Shown piece after piece: positions 62,093 through 64,000 of a stretch of DNA of 64,000 nucleotides. Each line of letters begins with the position of its first letter. Position 1 is the stretch's first letter. The notes under the pieces were generated by a model. The model saw only the letters and a program-made list of their open reading frames with translations, was not told where the DNA came from and did not search any database. The DNA comes from Didymella arachidicola (lineage: Eukaryota; Ascomycota; Dothideomycetes; Pleosporales; Didymellaceae). Both the position numbers and the translations under genes were made by a program. The stretch spans positions 1,426,001-1,490,000 of the forward strand of contig CM049994.1 in the NCBI GenBank assembly GCA_016630955.3, written 5' to 3'.

Positions 62093-62151
62093 CGCATAGA
62101 GACTTTTGGAGAATGTTGTATAGTTTGTGAATCGAGAGAGTATTTTCGTGT

Positions 62152-63904
62152 TTATAACTCGTCTTTATATACTTCCTCGCTGCCCTCCTGAGATGCTTCC
62201 TCTCTTTCGGGTACAGGATCCTCAGCAGGCTGTTCTTGCTTGCCGGTACCCATGCCCTTGCCGGCACCCTGCTCGGCTTTCTCTTCCTTTGTTGCTTTCC
62301 CTCCTTTGTCATCCTTGCCACTCTCTTTGCCCTTAGGTGCCTCCTCATCTTCCTCCTCGGCTTCAATGATACCCCTGAACTCTCTGCCTCGTGGTGTGTC
62401 GACAAGGTCAAGCTTCCAAGCCTTCTTGCCAGCTAACTTGCGCAAATTGCCCTTGAACTTCTCTACATCCTTGGGGTCATTGATGCTGAGCTTCTTCATT
62501 TCTTCTTTCGACATCTGCGTGCCGTCGCTGGCGGCCACAGTGCCAACATACGTCTCCTTGCCGCCGCCGACAACGACGCTCTTCTCGATGACCTTGCCTT
62601 CGCTGCCAACGAGAGATTGTGCGCCGACCTCGATGTCGCCAATGATAGGTCCGCGCTTCGTTGAGCCTTCAAGGCCGTCGGCGATGTCGCGCAGCGGATT
62701 TGTGTTTGCGTTGTCTTCGGACTCGGCGAGAGCCAGGAGACGCTCCGTTTCGCGGATCTTAGCCTCGAGCGTAACGGCCTCCCACTCCTCGGCGTCGGCA
62801 GCAGGAATGACAGCTTGGCATGTGATTGGGTGCGCGAGGTTCTTTTGAGGTGGGAGGAATGCGACGTCGTGACAGAGGCGGGGTGTATCGATTACCATCA
62901 GGTAGGAGCATGTACTTGTCTCCTTGATCATCGCGATTCTATCTGCGGATTGCGGGTTGCAGTGGAACTAGGCTTGTGTCAATGATGTGGCCAGGGTAGA
63001 TTCAGGCGCAACATACCTGTACGTCGATCTTGCGCGGTTTGCCCGTCAGGTCACACTCGGTGCCGTCAGTAAGGCGCTGGACCATGTATCTGCTGGAACC
63101 TTTCGACTCCAGACGAGGTATCTGCAGGGCCTTTTCTTCATCGTCAGGCGCATTGCCCTCATCGTCGAGGGACTCCTTGCTGCCTGCCTCGGTGCCCAAC
63201 GTTTTGCGTGTCGCGTCCTTCTTTTTCTTCTCGTCTTTATTGGAGAAGCGGCCGAGCACGAAACTGTGAACGCTCGTGTCCTCCACAGGCGGGTAGATTG
63301 GAACGCCACGGCTCGGAGGTAGCTGGTGGAACTGCTTCACTTCATTCTTGTAGCAGAAGCTGTAGCTCCACCATCCACTGAGATAGTAGATGCAGCTCCC
63401 GCGCATGCCCTCTAGCAGCTCCCACCCGCGATCTGTTGCGCGCACCAGCTCCTTCTCCTCCTCGGCCTTCGCCTCCTCGGCGCTCGTGGTATTGTTGTGC
63501 GGCACATCGTCGGGTATTATGGGTATGCTGCACAAATATCGCTGGCCTTGCAGGACCACCGCCTCGTATGTGACCGGTAGCGCGTCAGCGGTCGGCGCGT
63601 CTACGGAGGGTTGCTCGTGCTTGGAGAGCTCTTGTGCTTGCTGTGAACCAGGCGTGCCGGCGACGGCGCTGGTGGGCGGTGAGGGTATTTGCTGGTTGAG
63701 GAGAGTGGTTGCGTCGTCTTCTAGTATGAATGTGTCTGGCCACGCGACTTCGTACTGACAGCTGTAAGTTCATGTGCATGTATTGGCTTGCATCCCATGC
63801 CGTCATACCTGTGGAAATGCAAGCAGGTCGTCGAAAACGCTAAACGCATGCTGGTGAGCAAGCGCGACACGCAGGACCGCCGGCAGGGCCCAGAAATTCC
63901 TCAT
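62152..63904 (-). CDS. YOS9: ER lectin YOS9 / OS-9 homologue (ERAD, MRH domain) with C-terminal KDEL
   Basis: Exons 63904-63809, 63754-63017 and 62967-62152 on the minus strand (549 aa). Introns of 54 and 49 nt restore LLAFPQYEVAW and IDVQFHCNPQSADR. Yos9 recognises trimmed mannose on misfolded glycoproteins and hands them to the Hrd1 ligase. Residues 1-19 form a signal peptide (MRNFWALPAVLRVALAHQ), followed by the OS-9 N-terminal FSVFDDLLAFPQYEV. The mannose-6-phosphate-receptor homology domain (about 150-320) is seen as CIYYLSGWWSYSFCYKNEVKQFHQ (Trp-Trp and Tyr in the sugar pocket), RYMVQRLTDGTECDLTGKPRKIDVQF, HCNPQSADRIAMIKETSTCSYLMVIDTPRLC, with its paired cysteines. The tail is charged and disordered and ends YKDEL, an ER-retrieval signal. 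All these fit the family. The start codon lies 96 bases from the window end, so its promoter is outside. Confidence 0.95.
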
Positions 63905-64000
63905 CTTGATCTCGTACGGATGCAGTTCTTAGCTGGGAACGAGTTGGAGCTTGACCTGGGTTGGAGACAGATGTCACTTCCGAGCTGACTGCGCTAAACT

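Overview
The window comes from a filamentous ascomycete (Pezizomycotina; a dothideomycete is plausible but not shown by the sequence alone). Genes are interrupted by short introns, mostly 44-80 nt, with GT..AG ends and CTAAC/CTGAC-like branch sites. Gene order is strand-mixed without operons. The set combines universal eukaryotic genes with filamentous-fungal families: a secreted subtilase, a rhodopsin-type membrane receptor, a Zn2Cys6 factor, DUF2985 and a fungal C2H2 family. Splice junctions were worked out by hand from frame, phase and family knowledge. Where phase and conserved residues agree they should be reliable; doubtful 5' ends are flagged.

Layout. 1-13.6 kb: C-terminus of the sorting receptor VPS10, an intronless secreted subtilase, a SET-domain methyltransferase with an unresolved 5' end, a large FAD/NAD(P) oxidoreductase, a five-exon seven-helix membrane protein and translation factor eIF3d. 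13.8-28.3 kb: a dense housekeeping block with a HECT_2/UBE3D-type protein, ERG26, borealin/NBL1, proteasome subunit RPN10, TRAPP subunit TRS23, an E2-like protein with two UBC domains, a polyphosphatase with a signal peptide and a DUF2985 membrane protein. 29.3-41.1 kb: an accessory-looking region with a frameshifted cytochrome-b5-reductase gene, an APH-type kinase-like protein, a flavin monooxygenase, an asparagine-synthetase-type enzyme, a complete 1817-bp pogo/Fot1 transposon (40-bp terminal inverted repeats, TA target duplication, broken transposase frame), decayed sequence and one unrecognised ORF. 41.5-49.5 kb: conserved genes again: MTD1, MMS19, RPF2, a Grx3/4-type monothiol glutaredoxin and a small two-exon protein. 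49.5-64 kb: a five-exon Zn2Cys6 transcription factor, an AlkB dioxygenase, about 2 kb of gene-free sequence, a C2H2 zinc-finger protein, a foldback MITE-like element, a D-2-hydroxyacid dehydrogenase and the ER lectin YOS9/OS-9.

Functional themes. Several genes serve protein quality control (RPN10, tandem-UBC protein, HECT_2, YOS9), trafficking (VPS10, TRS23), Fe-S and redox metabolism (MMS19, glutaredoxin) and one-carbon or sterol metabolism (MTD1, ERG26). Divergent pairs with short shared promoters are NBL1/RPN10, TRS23/tandem-UBC, MTD1/MMS19 and RPF2/glutaredoxin. I found no clearly new system. The points most worth a second look are the transposon in the asparagine-synthetase promoter and the co-oriented kinase/monooxygenase/synthetase trio, the tandem E2, the TRS23 start codon apparently split by an intron, stop-free in-frame introns in two redox genes, and a small foldback element. 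No tRNA, rRNA or CRISPR was found.
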